Positions 1-9,926 of a stretch of DNA of 64,000 nt are shown here, in pieces. Each line of letters opens with the position of its first letter. Positions within the stretch are counted from its first letter, which is position 1. A program made the position numbers and the translations under genes. Source of the stretch: Dakarella massiliensis. Its GTDB lineage: Bacteria; Pseudomonadota; Gammaproteobacteria; Burkholderiales; Burkholderiaceae_F. Below the pieces are notes generated by a model, which worked only from the letters and a program-made list of their open reading frames with translations, ran no database searches and had not been told where the DNA came from. Location of the stretch: NCBI RefSeq assembly GCF_001182045.1, contig NZ_CVTY01000007.1, forward strand, positions 868,001-932,000. The letters run 5' to 3'.

Positions 1-93
1 CGCTCCGCCTCCGTCCTCAGACTGACACGGGGTCAAGGGATTTCACCCGATCCGGTAAGCCCCCGCGCGGCTTTGCGGCGCCCCGTTCTACTT

Positions 94-99
94 TATAAT
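94..99 (+). promoter_or_regulatory. Candidate -10 element of the prfB promoter
   Basis: A perfect TATAAT lies 36 bases before the prfB start in a short AT-rich patch. No convincing -35 hexamer is visible (CTTTGC at 17-base spacing). Bases 1-72 hold no recognisable gene; one frame ends at a TGA at 23-25 and could be the tail of an upstream gene cut by the window edge. Confidence 0.45.
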
Positions 100-134
100 T
101 TTCTTTTTTCGTTTCTGTACAGTAAGAGATATAA

Positions 135-1239
135 ATGGAAGCTGAACAGCTTAATCAGATCGGGAACAGCATCACCGATCTGGGAGACCGACTTTCCGGT
201 CTCAGGGGGTATCTTTGACATCGACCTCAAAGCCCGACGTCTTGAAGAACTGAACCGCGAGATCGAGAACCCCGATCTCTGGAATGACCCGAAGCATGCC
301 GAACAGGTGTCCAAGGAGAAGAAGCTCCTTGAGGATACGGTCGGAACCTACCGCCAGCTTGAGGCCGGCATCCGCGACGCGGGCGAACTCTTCGAGATGA
401 GCCGCGAGGAAGAAGACTGGGATGCGGTCGCGAGCGTCGGTGAAGACGTGAAGTCGATCGAAAAGAAGGTTGAGCAGCTTGAGTTCAAGCGCATGTTCAA
501 TAATCCGATGGATTCCTCGAACTGCTACCTTGAAATTCAGGCGGGCGCAGGCGGCACGGAAGCCCAGGACTGGGCCTCGATGCTCGAGCGCATGTATCTG
601 AAATACACGGAAAGCAAGGGCTTCAGCGTGAAGCTCACGAGCGAAACCGCGGGCGACGTCGCCGGTATCAAGAACTGCTCCATTTATATTCAGGGTGACT
701 GGGCCTACGGCACGCTCCGCACCGAGACCGGCATTCACCGTCTCGTGCGTAAGAGCCCGTTCGACTCGAACGCCCGCCGTCACACGTCCTTTGCTTCTGT
801 CTACGTGTACCCCGAAGTCGATGACTCGATTGAGATCGAAATCAATCCGGCCGACCTCCGTATCGACGTGTACCGCGCCTCCGGCGCCGGCGGCCAGCAC
901 GTTCAGAAAACGGAATCCGCTGTCCGAATCACGCATATCCCGACCGGCATCGTGACGGAGTGCCAGGACGAGCGCTCACAGCATCAGAACAAAGACCGCG
1001 CCATGCAGCAGCTGCGCGCGAAACTCTATGAGTTCGAGATGAACAAGCGCCGCGCCGAGCAGCAGAAGCTGGAAGACGCGAAGGACGACATCGGCTGGGG
1101 CCACCAGATCCGCAGCTACGTGCTCGATCAGAGCCGCATCAAGGATCTGCGTACGAACGTCGAAAACACGAACACCACCGCCGTGCTGAACGGCGACCTC
1201 GATCAGTTCATCGAGGCGAGCCTGAAGCAGGGCGTCTGA
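135..1239 (+). CDS. prfB: Peptide chain release factor 2 (programmed +1 frameshift)
   Basis: RF2 recognises UGA and UAA in the ribosomal A site and triggers peptide release. The GGQ catalytic motif is at residues 252-254 and the SPF codon-recognition tripeptide lies in KSPFDSN. The start is the ATG at 135, in a different frame from the main body: 27 codons run to CTT followed by an in-frame TGA (216-218), and translation continues after a +1 shift at GAC (217-219). The joined product is 367 residues, matching the usual RF2 size (E. coli 365), and the pre-shift peptide ends in LRGYL as in E. coli. Extending the main frame upstream instead gives an unrelated N-terminus. The next gene is lysS, 41 bases on, the same order as in E. 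coli. Low RF2 should favour the frameshift, giving autoregulation. Confidence 0.96.
204..219 (+). promoter_or_regulatory. Programmed +1 ribosomal frameshift site of prfB
   Basis: AGGGGG (204-209), an internal Shine-Dalgarno-like element, is followed three bases later by CTT TGA C (213-219). This is the canonical RF2 slippery site: slow decoding of the UGA lets the Leu-tRNA slip from CUU to UUU. All elements are intact. Confidence 0.95.
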
Positions 1240-1280
1240 CGCCTGGCGCTCACGGAATAATTTTTAAATCAGGAACTGAA

Positions 1281-2813
1281 ATGGCTGAAGAACAGAAGAT
1301 TGCGCCGGAAGCGGATTCCGCCGCAGAAGAGAATCACATCATCGCTGAGCGCCGCGCCAAGCTGCAGCTGCTCCGCGACGCGAATGCCGCCTACCCAAAC
1401 GATTTCCGCCGCAAGGACTACTTTGCCGATCTGCACGCGAAGTACGACGCCGAAGACCGAGAAACGTTTGAGTCGTCCGAAAAGGTTGAGGTTCAGACCG
1501 CCGGCCGCATCATGCTGAAGCGCGTGATGGGCAAGGTCTCCTTCCTCACCGTGAAGGACATGACCGGCACGATCCAGTACTTCGTCACGCGCGACGCGCT
1601 CGGCGAAGAGGCTTACAAGAACTTCAAGACCTGGGACGTGGGTGATATCGTCGGCTCCACCGGCTATCTCTTCAAGACGAAGACCGGTGAACTTTCCGTT
1701 CATGTCGAAACGCTTCGCCTTCTCACGAAGTCGATCCGTCCGCTTCCCGATAAGCATAAGGGCATCACGGATCCGGAACTGATCTACCGCCAGCGTTACG
1801 TCGATCTGATGACGAATGACGTGTCGCGCAACCGCTTCATCACGCGTTCCAAGATGATCACGGCGATCCGCGACTTCATGACGCAGCACCGCTTCCTCGA
1901 AGTCGAAACCCCGATGCTGCACCCGATCCCGGGCGGCGCGAACGCGAAGCCCTTCATCACGCATCACAACGCGCTTGACGTTGATCTCTACCTCCGAATC
2001 GCTCCGGAACTCTATCTGAAGCGTCTCGTGGTGGGCGGCATGGAACGTGTCTATGACATGAACCGCTGCTTCCGCAACGAAGGCATGGACGTCCGTCACA
2101 ACCCGGAATTCACGACGATCGAGTGGTACGCCGCGTACTGGGATTACCGCATCCAGATGGACTTCACCGAAGAACTGATCCGCTACGCCGCGATCAAGGC
2201 GACGGGCTCCGCCGTCGTCCAGTATCAGGGTGTCACGGTGGATCTCTCGCAGCCCTTTGACCGTCTCACGCCGAAGGAAGCGATCATGAAGTACTCGGAC
2301 TACACGTCCGAGCAGATCGATGACGAGGCGTTCCTCCGCGCTGAACTCGCCCGCCGCGGCGAGCCGCAGAAGGATTTCGCCGGCTACGGCACTCTCCTCA
2401 TGGCGATGTTCGACCTCGTCGCCGAAGCGAAGCTGATCCGCCCGACCTTCCTCATCAACTTCCCGACCGAAGTGTCGCCGCTCGCCCGCGCCTCTGACAG
2501 CGATCCGAGCATCTGCGAGCGCTTTGAGCTCTACATCGTCGGACGCGAACACGCGAACGGCTTCTCCGAGCTCAATGATCCGGACGATCAGGCCCGCCGC
2601 TTCAAGGCTCAGGCTGACGCGAAGAGCAAGGGTGACGACGAAGCGATGTACTACGACGCGGACTACATCCGCGCTCTCGAGTACGGCCTCGCCCCGACCT
2701 CCGGCTGCGGCATCGGTATTGACCGTCTCGCCATGCTCCTCACGGACGCTCCGAGCATCCGCGACGTGCTCCTCTTCCCGCAGATGCGCCCCGAAGCGGA
2801 TCTTCTGAAGTAA
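1281..2813 (+). CDS. lysS: Lysyl-tRNA synthetase, class II
   Basis: Charges tRNA-Lys with lysine using ATP in the cytosol. The 510-residue length is typical. An N-terminal OB-fold anticodon-binding domain (about 60-170, including [15 protein letters not shown]) precedes the class II catalytic core. Motif 1 is around [11 protein letters not shown], motif 2 around [17 protein letters not shown], and motif 3 is [13 protein letters not shown] near the C-terminus. The ATG start has an AGGAAC Shine-Dalgarno at good spacing. It follows prfB by 41 bases and precedes a NUDIX gene by 7, so the three probably share a transcript. The class II motifs rule out the unrelated class I LysRS. Confidence 0.97.
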   Translation: MAEEQKIAPEADSAAEENHIIAERRAKLQLLRDANAAYPNDFRRKDYFADLHAKYDAEDRETFESSEKVEVQTAGRIMLKRVMGKVSFLTVKDMTGTIQYFVTRDALGEEAYKNFKTWDVGDIVGSTGYLFKTKTGELSVHVETLRLLTKSIRPLPDKHKGITDPELIYRQRYVDLMTNDVSRNRFITRSKMITAIRDFMTQHRFLEVETPMLHPIPGGANAKPFITHHNALDVDLYLRIAPELYLKRLVVGGMERVYDMNRCFRNEGMDVRHNPEFTTIEWYAAYWDYRIQMDFTEELIRYAAIKATGSAVVQYQGVTVDLSQPFDRLTPKEAIMKYSDYTSEQIDDEAFLRAELARRGEPQKDFAGYGTLLMAMFDLVAEAKLIRPTFLINFPTEVSPLARASDSDPSICERFELYIVGREHANGFSELNDPDDQARRFKAQADAKSKGDDEAMYYDADYIRALEYGLAPTSGCGIGIDRLAMLLTDAPSIRDVLLFPQMRPEADLLK

Positions 2814-2820
2814 GAGCGCC

Positions 2821-3663
2821 ATGACCGATACCAAGTGGCGGATTGGGAAATCCTTCGCGAAGTATTCGAAGCAGGCATCTGCCTCACTCGATCCTTCACG
2901 GAAGAGCCTTGTGATCGGCGGCAGAGCGGCCGGGGCGGTGTCTGAGGACGACGCCCGGCTGATCGCGGAGCGGATCGAAGGCGCGTCCTTTGACGGCGAG
3001 TCACTCGTGATCGGCGCCGCGTCTGACAGCGAGGAAATGCTCTCCGCGATCCTCGCGCTTGCCGCGGCCCTCCTCCGGGACGAAGGCAGGATTCACCGCT
3101 GGCGCGGCGAACTCGTGGACGTTCAGATGCCGGAAGGCGGTCCCCGCATCGCGGTGCTCGAGCGGAGCGCGTTCCGTCTCCTCGGTCTTCTCACGGTCGC
3201 CGTTCATATGAACGGTGTCACACCGGACGGCCGGATCTGGACCTCGCAGCGCTCTGACACGAAGGACATCAATCCTGGCAAGTGGGATAACCTCGCGGCC
3301 GGCATGGTGGCTGCGGGCGAAACCCCGCTTGACGCCATGAAGCGCGAAGCGGCGGAAGAGGCGGGGCTCGCGCCCGAGGACTACGAGCTCGTTCCCGAGA
3401 CCGTGTTCCTCACGAGCCGCCCGACTGAGTCCGGCTGGATGCTGGAACGCGCCTACTGCTACACCGCGCGGCTGCGTGACGGCGTGACGCCTCATAACGT
3501 CGACGGTGAAGTGCAGGCGGCTGAACTCCTCGACGCGGACGCCATGGCGGAGCTCATTGCCCGCGACAAGGTGACGAGCGAAGCGTCTCTCGCCGCTCTC
3601 CACTGGCTTGCGGCGAAAACCGGGAAGACGCTCCCCGAAGGTTTCTATCAGGCGTTTGTCTGA
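2821..3663 (+). CDS. NUDIX hydrolase with N-terminal DUF4743-like domain
   Basis: A 280-residue protein with a canonical NUDIX box around residues 161-184: G166 begins GETPLDAMKREAAEEAGL, which fits Gx5Ex7REUxEExGU and supplies the metal-binding glutamates. The stretch before it (WTSQRSDTKDINPGKWDNLA) resembles the DUF4743/thiamine-pyrophosphokinase-related NUDIX subgroup. Such enzymes hydrolyse a nucleoside diphosphate linked to another moiety, but the substrate cannot be read from sequence. The start lies 7 bases after the lysS stop with a short AAGTAAGAG leader, so translation is probably coupled to lysS. A strong terminator follows. The family call is firm; the substrate is unknown. Confidence 0.88.
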   Translation: MTDTKWRIGKSFAKYSKQASASLDPSRKSLVIGGRAAGAVSEDDARLIAERIEGASFDGESLVIGAASDSEEMLSAILALAAALLRDEGRIHRWRGELVDVQMPEGGPRIAVLERSAFRLLGLLTVAVHMNGVTPDGRIWTSQRSDTKDINPGKWDNLAAGMVAAGETPLDAMKREAAEEAGLAPEDYELVPETVFLTSRPTESGWMLERAYCYTARLRDGVTPHNVDGEVQAAELLDADAMAELIARDKVTSEASLAALHWLAAKTGKTLPEGFYQAFV

Positions 3664-3692
3664 CCGATTTCCTTCACCCGCGGTTTAAAAAA

Positions 3693-3722
3693 ATGAGCGC
3701 CGGAATCCTTTCCGGCGCTCAT
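3693..3722. terminator. Bidirectional intrinsic terminator between the NUDIX gene and argF
   Basis: A perfect 13-bp stem (3693-3705 with 3710-3722, TCCT loop) is flanked by an A-run on the left and a T-rich run on the right. It can end transcription of both convergent genes. Confidence 0.9.
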
Positions 3723-3750
3723 TTTCTTTTGTCTGACTCAGGTATCAGTC

Positions 3751-4758
3751 TCAGCAGGCAAGCGCTGCCACCATCACCGCCTTGATCGTGTGGAGACGGT
3801 TGCCGGCCTGTTCAAAGACGATGGAGGCCGGAGACTCAAACACCTCTTCCGTCACCTCGACACCGGTCGCGAGTTCCGGATGCGCGGCGATCACGGCCTG
3901 CCCGACCTTCGTTTCCGCGTTGTGGTACGCGGGGAGGCAGTGCATGAATTTCACGCGCGGGTTTCCTGAGGCCTTCAGGAGCGCGGCGTTCACCTGATAG
4001 GGCATCAGGTCGTGAATACGCTGATCCCAAACGTCCGTGGGTTCACCCATCGAGACCCAGATGTCCGTGTGGATGAAATCGACGCCCTTCACGGCTTCTT
4101 CCGCGTTTTCGGTCAGCGTGATCTTCGCGCCGCTCTCGCGCGCGAAGGCTTCGCACATATCGAGCACCGACTTCTCGGGCCAGTAGGCCTTCGGGGCGCC
4201 GATACGAACGTCCATCCCCATCTTCGCGCCGATCATGAGAAGCGAATTCCCGGTGTTGAAGCGGGCGTCCCCCATGTAGGCGAAGCTGATCTGGTTAAAG
4301 GGCTTGTGGCAGTGCTCACGCATCGTGAGGAGGTCACAGAGCATCTGCGTCGGATGCCATTCATCGGTGAGGCCGTTGAAGACCGGAACGCCGGCATACT
4401 TCGCGAGCTCTTCCACGGTCTTCTGGGCGAAGCCGCGGTACTCGATCGCGTCATAGATCTGGCCGAGCACCCGGGCCGAATCTTTCACGCTCTCCTTGTG
4501 GCCGAACTGAGAGGCCGAGGGGGCAAAGAAGGTCGTATGCGCGCCCTGATCGGCCGCCGCCACTTCAAAGGCGCTCCGCGTACGGGTCGAGGTCTTCTCA
4601 AAAATCAGGGCGATATTCTTTCCCTTCAGACGCGGCACTTCGTAGCCGCCTCGCTTCGCCCGCTTCAGGTCTTCCGCGAGGTCGACGAGATACGTGATTT
4701 CAGCAGGAGTGTGGTGACAGAGGCTGAGCAGGCTGCGATTCCGAAGATTGAACGGCAT
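3751..4758 (-). CDS. argF: Ornithine carbamoyltransferase
   Basis: Forms citrulline from ornithine and carbamoyl phosphate in arginine biosynthesis (cytosolic trimer). The carbamoyl-phosphate loop STRTR, DEWHPTQ, the SMG ornithine loop (WVSMGEP) and HCLP ([10 protein letters not shown]) are all present. The start chosen is the ATG at 4758 ([11 protein letters not shown]), giving 335 residues, the normal family length, with AAGGATC as Shine-Dalgarno. An in-frame upstream extension to 4809 would be encoded by the terminator hairpin and is unlikely. It lies downstream of the isc operon on the same strand but is separated from it by an intrinsic terminator that almost touches its ribosome-binding site. 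No other arg gene is in the window, so catabolic versus biosynthetic use cannot be decided from context. Confidence 0.95.
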   Translation of the reverse strand: MPFNLRNRSLLSLCHHTPAEITYLVDLAEDLKRAKRGGYEVPRLKGKNIALIFEKTSTRTRSAFEVAAADQGAHTTFFAPSASQFGHKESVKDSARVLGQIYDAIEYRGFAQKTVEELAKYAGVPVFNGLTDEWHPTQMLCDLLTMREHCHKPFNQISFAYMGDARFNTGNSLLMIGAKMGMDVRIGAPKAYWPEKSVLDMCEAFARESGAKITLTENAEEAVKGVDFIHTDIWVSMGEPTDVWDQRIHDLMPYQVNAALLKASGNPRVKFMHCLPAYHNAETKVGQAVIAAHPELATGVEVTEEVFESPASIVFEQAGNRLHTIKAVMVAALAC

Positions 4759-4776
4759 TTTTTGATCCTTATAAGA

Positions 4777-4806
4777 AAAGCCTCGCAGGAGGGGCTGCGA
4801 GGCTTT
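4777..4806 (-). terminator. Intrinsic terminator after the isc operon, abutting argF
   Basis: On the minus strand a perfect 12-bp stem (4806-4795 with 4788-4777, six-base loop) is followed by TTTTCTTAT. The T-tract ends at the argF Shine-Dalgarno, leaving no room for a promoter in between. It either ends isc transcription or acts as an argF attenuator. Confidence 0.85.
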
Positions 4807-4875
4807 CAATAATAACGCAGAGCGGCTTTCGAGAAATCTGACCGGAGGCCGCTTCAGCGCCTGGCGCGGCAGGCG

Positions 4876-5076
4876 TTACTCACGCTCATCGAGCCACGCC
4901 TGCAGAATCGCTTCGAGAATCGCTTCAGAGGACTTCTCGGGATCATCCGAGAATCCGGGGAGCGCGCACACCATATCGTGCAGCTCCGTGAAGCGAAGCG
5001 TCGTCGGATCGAGATCGGGATCGTTGTCGTAAAGGGTCTCCGCAATGGTCCCCGTGTCCTTCCAGGTGAGCGCCAT
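4876..5076 (-). CDS. iscX: IscX, Fe-S cluster assembly accessory protein
   Basis: A 66-residue acidic protein matching IscX (YfhJ) along its whole length, with conserved W5, LYDNDPDLDP, RFTELHDMVC and the C-terminal ILEAILQAWLDE. In E. coli IscX binds IscS and ferrous iron and modulates cysteine desulfurase activity, competing with CyaY. It is the last gene of the isc operon and starts one base after the fdx stop. The 66-aa length equals the E. coli protein. Confidence 0.95.
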   Translation of the reverse strand: MALTWKDTGTIAETLYDNDPDLDPTTLRFTELHDMVCALPGFSDDPEKSSEAILEAILQAWLDERE

Positions 5077-5077
5077 A

Positions 5078-5416
5078 TCAGTCGTCCTCGGAAACCTGAT
5101 TACGGGTGTACTTCGGAACTTCGATCGTGAGATCCTCGTCCCCCACCTTCACCTGGCAGGAAAGACGGGACAGAGCGCCGACACCCCAGGCCTTATCGAG
5201 ACAGTCATACTCTTTGTCTGACGGCTCCTCGAGCGAATCAAACCCCTTACGGATGATCACGTGGCAGGTGGAGCAGGCGCAGGACATTTCGCAGGCGTGC
5301 TCAATCTTCACACCGTGCGAGAGAAGCCCGCGGATCAGGTTCTCACCCGTCGCCATTTCAAACTCCGCGCCCTCAGGACAGTATTTCGGGTTCGGCAGAA
5401 CAGTAATCTTCGGCAT
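5078..5416 (-). CDS. fdx: [2Fe-2S] ferredoxin of the ISC system
   Basis: An adrenodoxin-type ferredoxin of 112 residues. The cluster ligands C42, C48, C51 and C87 match the ISC ferredoxin pattern (CEMSCACSTC plus a distal Cys). It supplies electrons for cluster assembly on IscU. A strong Shine-Dalgarno (TAGGAGGC) precedes the ATG. It lies between hscA (17 bases) and iscX (1 base), so the order is that of the standard isc operon. The extra Cys46 inside the ligand loop is also common in this family. Confidence 0.96.
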   Translation of the reverse strand: MPKITVLPNPKYCPEGAEFEMATGENLIRGLLSHGVKIEHACEMSCACSTCHVIIRKGFDSLEEPSDKEYDCLDKAWGVGALSRLSCQVKVGDEDLTIEVPKYTRNQVSEDD

Positions 5417-5433
5417 CAGATGCCTCCTATTCG

Positions 5434-7299
5434 TTAAATGTCATTCACGTTCTGGCCCGCGAGCGCCTTCTGAATGCTGCGGTCCATACGGAGTTCGGCA
5501 AAATGCTCAGTACCCTTGGCGAGCGCGTCCATCGCGTCCTTGATCGCCTGGGTGTCATCTGCTTCAGAAAGCGTGAGCGTGTGGCGCACGAGGTCAAGAA
5601 TCTTCGCTTCTTCTTCCTTCGAAAGCAGATCGCGGTCAGCAGCAAGCGCGGAGACCGTCGATTCAACAATACGCTTTGCTTCAACCTGCGCTTCACGCAG
5701 ATCACGCGCGGCCTTGTCTTCCTCAGCGTTCTGGTTGCCTTCGCGGAGCATCTTCACGATGTCGTCATCGGTGAGGCCGTAGGACGGCTTCACTTCGACA
5801 GAGCTCTCAACACCGGTCGTCTGCTCACGGGCGCTGACAGAAAGCAGTCCGTCCGCGTCCACCTGGAACGTGACGCGGATACGCGCGGCGCCCGCCACCA
5901 TCGGGGGGATGCCCCGGAGCTCAAACCTCGCGAGCGACCGGCAGTTATCGACGAGCTCACGCTCGCCCTGCAGCACGTGGATCGCCATCGCGGTCTGACC
6001 GTCCTTGAACGTCGTGAAGTCCTGGGCGCGGGCCACCGGAATCGGGGTGTTCTTCGAGATCACCTTCTCAACGAGGCCGCCCATCGTCTCAAGACCAAGA
6101 GAAAGCGGGGTGACATCGAGAAGGAGGAAATCGTTTTCCACTTCGTTGCCAGCGAGCTTATTTGCCTGGATCGCGGCGCCGATCGTCACCACCTTATCGG
6201 GATCGATACCGGCGAGCGGCTCCTTCCCGAAGTAGTCGCGGATCAGACGCGGCACCATCGGCATGCGGGTCGCACCGCCGACAAGCACTACGCCCTTCAC
6301 ATCCGCGGCATTGAGCTTCGCGTCAGCGAGCGTCGCGCGGACCGCGTCAAGCGTCTTCTGAAGCAGCGCCTTCGTAGCATCTTCAAATTCAGCGCGGCTG
6401 AGCGGAAGTGACACCTCGCGCCCATCCTCAAGCTTCACCTGGAATTCAGTCGATTCGGCGTCAGTCAGACGCTCCTTCGCGGCGCGGCTTTCTGCGAGCA
6501 GCCGACGCTTATCCGCGGGGGTAAGGCTGGTGTCCGAAACGCCCGTCTTTGTGATAGCCCAGGAGAAAACCGCGCGGTCAAAGTCGTCGCCGCCAAGCGC
6601 CGAATTGCCGCCCGTCGCGAGTACCTGGAAAACACCGCGGTCAAGCTTCAGAATCGACACGTCAAACGTGCCGCCGCCGAGGTCATAGACGATGTAAATT
6701 CCCTCTGCCGCCTTATCGAGACCGTAGGCCAGAGCAGCGGCCGTCGGCTCGTTCAGCAGACGGAGAACATTGAGGCCGGCAAGGCGCCCCGCGTCCTTCG
6801 TCGCCTGACGCTGTGCGTCATCGAAGTAGGCCGGGCACGTAATCACGGCGCCCACGAGTTCTCCTTCGAGATCCGCCTCAGCCCGGGCGCGGAGCACCTT
6901 CAGGACTTCAGAGGAAACCTCTTCAGGCGTTTTCACGCCGGCCGCGGTTTCAATCTTCACCATGCCAGGGTTATCAAGCAGACGGAACGGAAGATGCGAA
7001 GGATCCGCAATTTCCGAAAGGGTCCGCCCGATCAGCCGCTTCGCACTGGAAATCGTATTCTGCGGGTCTTCGGCCGCGCGCTGAAGCGCCTCGCGTCCGA
7101 CCTGCACCGTGCCGTCCGCGAGATACCGGACGACAGACGGAAGAAGAGCTGAGCCCTTCTCGTCCTCGAGCACGACCGCTTCGCCGTTCTTCACGGTCGC
7201 AACGAGAGAATTCGTGGTTCCAAGATCGATTCCGACCGCCAGATGGACGGAGTGCGGAACCTCAGACATTCCGGGTTCTGCGATCTGAAGCAAAGGCAT
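5434..7299 (-). CDS. hscA: Fe-S assembly Hsp70 chaperone HscA
   Basis: A specialised Hsp70 that, with HscB, releases Fe-S clusters from IscU by ATP hydrolysis. The ATPase domain begins with [14 protein letters not shown] and contains the [12 protein letters not shown] phosphate loop; the substrate-binding domain and helical lid follow (about 390-620). The start is placed at the ATG at 7299 ([10 protein letters not shown]), which aligns with E. coli MALLQISEPG and has an AAGGAA Shine-Dalgarno. A further in-frame ATG at 7344 would add a lysine-rich, unconserved extension overlapping hscB. The product is 621 residues. IscU in this operon carries the LPPVK motif HscA recognises. Confidence 0.96.
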   Translation of the reverse strand: MPLLQIAEPGMSEVPHSVHLAVGIDLGTTNSLVATVKNGEAVVLEDEKGSALLPSVVRYLADGTVQVGREALQRAAEDPQNTISSAKRLIGRTLSEIADPSHLPFRLLDNPGMVKIETAAGVKTPEEVSSEVLKVLRARAEADLEGELVGAVITCPAYFDDAQRQATKDAGRLAGLNVLRLLNEPTAAALAYGLDKAAEGIYIVYDLGGGTFDVSILKLDRGVFQVLATGGNSALGGDDFDRAVFSWAITKTGVSDTSLTPADKRRLLAESRAAKERLTDAESTEFQVKLEDGREVSLPLSRAEFEDATKALLQKTLDAVRATLADAKLNAADVKGVVLVGGATRMPMVPRLIRDYFGKEPLAGIDPDKVVTIGAAIQANKLAGNEVENDFLLLDVTPLSLGLETMGGLVEKVISKNTPIPVARAQDFTTFKDGQTAMAIHVLQGERELVDNCRSLARFELRGIPPMVAGAARIRVTFQVDADGLLSVSAREQTTGVESSVEVKPSYGLTDDDIVKMLREGNQNAEEDKAARDLREAQVEAKRIVESTVSALAADRDLLSKEEEAKILDLVRHTLTLSEADDTQAIKDAMDALAKGTEHFAELRMDRSIQKALAGQNVNDI

Positions 7300-7321
7300 G
7301 GATTTTTTCCTTATTTTTTTC

Positions 7322-7834
7322 TTACTGATGGATGGCGGCGGCAATGTCGCGGGCCATCTTGTCGACGAACATCAGGCGGCGGACTTCAGGAACCGCTTTT
7401 TCGGGGCTCTGCTCATCATCGAGAAGGGCTGCGAGGCGGTCCACGAGCGCCGTCTTCTCCTCCTGCACAACGGAGGCGAGTTTCGCGAGAGCTTCGGGGG
7501 AATTCTTCCCCGCTTCAAACTTTTCGCGCCACTCCATCTGCTGCATGAGGAAGTCGACTGGCATGCGGGTGTTGTTCTCGGCGTTCACGGGGAAGCCCGC
7601 GGACTCGCAGAGATAAATCGCCCGGTTCAGGGGATCTGAAAGTGTGGAAAGCGCTTCGTTCGCGCGCTGAGACCACTGCTCGGCCACGCGCTTCATCGCG
7701 GGGGTGGCCGAAGCGAAGCGGTCGGGGTGAACCTGGAGCTCGACCCGGCGGTAGCCTTCGTCGAGCGCCTTCTGATCCACCCGGAATTTTCTCGGCACGC
7801 CGAGAAGCTGGAACATATCAAGCTTATCTGCCAT
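7322..7834 (-). CDS. hscB: Fe-S assembly J-domain co-chaperone HscB
   Basis: A 170-residue co-chaperone that delivers IscU to HscA and stimulates its ATPase. The N-terminal J-domain (about 6-76) contains the HPD motif (VHPDRF), followed by the C-terminal three-helix IscU-binding domain ending IAAAIHQ. Gene order iscA-hscB-hscA is standard; it starts 17 bases after the iscA stop and ends 22 bases before hscA. The length is close to E. coli HscB (171). Confidence 0.95.
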   Translation of the reverse strand: MADKLDMFQLLGVPRKFRVDQKALDEGYRRVELQVHPDRFASATPAMKRVAEQWSQRANEALSTLSDPLNRAIYLCESAGFPVNAENNTRMPVDFLMQQMEWREKFEAGKNSPEALAKLASVVQEEKTALVDRLAALLDDEQSPEKAVPEVRRLMFVDKMARDIAAAIHQ

Positions 7835-7851
7835 GACCGGGGCGACCTTCT

Positions 7852-8175
7852 TCAGACGCTGAAGGACTTGCCGCAGCCGCAGTGGTCTTTTTCGTTCGGG
7901 TTATTGAACTTGAAGCCTTCCTGAATGCCCTCGCGGGTGTAGTCGAGCTGGGTGCCGTCGATGTAGACGAGGCTCTTCGGATCCACGATCACCTTGATGC
8001 CGTGGGAATCGAACACCTGATCATCCGGTTCGAGAACGTCAGCGAACTCGAGCTTGTAGGCCATGCCGGAACAGCCCGAGGTCTTCACGCCGACACGCAG
8101 GCCGATGCCCTTGCCGCGCTTCTCCAGAAACTGGGAAACGTGCTTGGCGGCGGCTTCAGTCATAGAAACGGTCAT
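7852..8175 (-). CDS. iscA: A-type Fe-S carrier IscA
   Basis: A 107-residue A-type carrier protein that receives clusters and passes them to apo-targets. The three conserved cysteines are C35 (TSGCSG), C99 and C101 (CGCG). The ATG has an AAGGAG Shine-Dalgarno. It lies between iscU (23 bases) and hscB (17 bases), so it is IscA rather than ErpA or SufA by context. Confidence 0.96.
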   Translation of the reverse strand: MTVSMTEAAAKHVSQFLEKRGKGIGLRVGVKTSGCSGMAYKLEFADVLEPDDQVFDSHGIKVIVDPKSLVYIDGTQLDYTREGIQEGFKFNNPNEKDHCGCGKSFSV

Positions 8176-8198
8176 TCTTCTGCTCCTTTGCCTGGTAA

Positions 8199-8591
8199 TC
8201 AGGCCTTCTTCGCCTGCTTCGCGCGGTAATCAGCGATAGCAGCCTTAACGGCGTCTTCGGCAAGAATCGAACAGTGAATCTTCACCGGCGGGAGCGCAAG
8301 CTCTTCGGCGATTTCGGAGTTCTTCAGAGCGGCCGCTTCGTCGAGCGTCTTGCCCTTCACCCACTCGGTCACAAGCGAGCTCGAGGCAATGGCGGAACCG
8401 CAGCCGTAGGTCTTGAATTTCGCGTCTTCAATGATGCCGGTCTTGTCGTCCACCTTGATCTGAAGGCGCATCACGTCGCCGCAGGCCGGGGCGCCGACCA
8501 TGCCGGTACCGACGTCATTCGCGTCGGAATCGAGCGTGCCGACATTGCGGGGATGTTCGTAGTGGTCGATGACTTTTTCGCTATAGGGCAC
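8199..8591 (-). CDS. iscU: Fe-S cluster scaffold IscU
   Basis: The scaffold on which IscS-derived sulfur and iron form a cluster. Ligand cysteines are C37, C64 and C107, with D39 as the conserved stabilising aspartate. LPPVK (about 100-104) is the HscA recognition motif and lies just before C107. The 130-residue length is close to the E. coli protein (128). The ATG has an AGGAGG Shine-Dalgarno. An 87-base gap separates it from iscS; no terminator or promoter is evident there. Confidence 0.97.
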   Translation of the reverse strand: MPYSEKVIDHYEHPRNVGTLDSDANDVGTGMVGAPACGDVMRLQIKVDDKTGIIEDAKFKTYGCGSAIASSSLVTEWVKGKTLDEAAALKNSEIAEELALPPVKIHCSILAEDAVKAAIADYRAKQAKKA

Positions 8592-8678
8592 TTTAGTGTC
8601 CTCCTTTCAACGCTCCGGGCGGTGTCTTCCGCCCGGATACCGGTTAATTACTGAATCTGTTCCGAAGGGAATCCGGCC

Positions 8679-9893
8679 TTACATCTTGGCCCACTGAACC
8701 TTCGTCGTATCGATGCCCTTCTGGTGCATTTCCCAGAGCGGGGAGAGTTCGCGAAGCCGCGTCACGGCTTCCGTGAGCTCCTTGATCGTGTAGTCGATCT
8801 CTTCCTCGGTCGTGAAGCGGCCGAGCGTGAAGCGGATCGAGCTGTGAGCGAGTTCATCCGGGCGGCCGAGAGCCTTCAGCACGAAGGACGGCTCAAGCGA
8901 CGCGGAGGTGCAGGCGGAGCCCGACGACACGGCGAGATTCTTGCAGGCCATCATGAGGGATTCGCCCTCGATGTACTCGAAGGAAACGTTCAGGTTGAAG
9001 CCCACGCGATGTTCCCAGGAGCCGTTCAGCACGACGCACGGGATGTTCTTCTGGATGCCTTCCCAGAGGCGGTCGCGGAGCTTGCGGATGCGTTCATTCT
9101 CCTCGTCCATATCCTCCTTCAGGATGCGATAGGCTTCGCCCATGCCGACGATCTGCTGCGTCGCGAGCGTGCCGGAACGCATGCCGCGCTCGTGTCCGCC
9201 GCCGTCGATCTGGCATTCAATACGGACGCGGGGCTTGCGGCGGACGTAAAGAGCGCCCATGCCCTTCGGGCCGTACACCTTGTGGCTCGACATGCTCATG
9301 AGGTCGATCGGCTGATTCTTCATATCGAAGTGGAGCTTTCCGATAGCCTGCGTGGCGTCGACGTGGAAAAGCACGCCGTGCTTGTGGCAGATCTCACCGA
9401 TTTCGAAAATCGGCTGAATCGTGCCGATTTCGTTATTCACGCCCATGATGGAAACGAGCGTCGTATCCGGACGGATGGCGGCTTCAACAGCTGCCGGATC
9501 CACGAGACCATCACCGTCAACATCGAGGTAAGTCACCTCGTAACCTTCGGATTCGAGACGGCGCATCGAGTCGAGAACCGCCTTATGTTCGGTCTTCTGC
9601 GTGATGAGATGCTTGCCCTTATCCTTGTAGAAGTGGGCAGCGCCCTTCAGAGCGAGGTTGTCAGCTTCCGTGGCGCCTGAGGTCCAGACGATTTCACGCG
9701 GATCGGCGTTGATCAGCGCTGCGACCTGACCGCGGGCCTCTTCGACCGCCTTCTCCGCTTCCCAGCCGTAAGCATGGCTGCGGCTTGCCGGATTGCCGAA
9801 GATTTCCGTGAGGTACGGAATCATTTTCTTTGCAACCCGCGGATCAACCGGAGTCGTCGCGGAATAATCCAGGTAAACAGGCAATTTAAGCAT
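8679..9893 (-). CDS. iscS: Cysteine desulfurase IscS
   Basis: A PLP enzyme that converts cysteine to alanine and transfers the persulfide to IscU, and also to tRNA-thiolation pathways. The PLP lysine is in [10 protein letters not shown] and the mobile catalytic cysteine in [14 protein letters not shown]. The 404-residue length matches E. coli IscS. The Shine-Dalgarno is AGGAGAA, which is perfectly complementary to part of the loop of the sRNA proposed at 40.6 kb. It is the first enzyme gene after iscR. Confidence 0.97.
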   Translation of the reverse strand: MLKLPVYLDYSATTPVDPRVAKKMIPYLTEIFGNPASRSHAYGWEAEKAVEEARGQVAALINADPREIVWTSGATEADNLALKGAAHFYKDKGKHLITQKTEHKAVLDSMRRLESEGYEVTYLDVDGDGLVDPAAVEAAIRPDTTLVSIMGVNNEIGTIQPIFEIGEICHKHGVLFHVDATQAIGKLHFDMKNQPIDLMSMSSHKVYGPKGMGALYVRRKPRVRIECQIDGGGHERGMRSGTLATQQIVGMGEAYRILKEDMDEENERIRKLRDRLWEGIQKNIPCVVLNGSWEHRVGFNLNVSFEYIEGESLMMACKNLAVSSGSACTSASLEPSFVLKALGRPDELAHSSIRFTLGRFTTEEEIDYTIKELTEAVTRLRELSPLWEMHQKGIDTTKVQWAKM

Positions 9894-9926
9894 TTAAAAG
9901 TTTCTCCTCGCTGTAAGGACGCTCAG

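Noticed and set aside
4759..4809. 17-residue N-terminal extension of ArgF.
   Set aside because: It would be encoded by the terminator hairpin; the conserved start and Shine-Dalgarno are at 4758.
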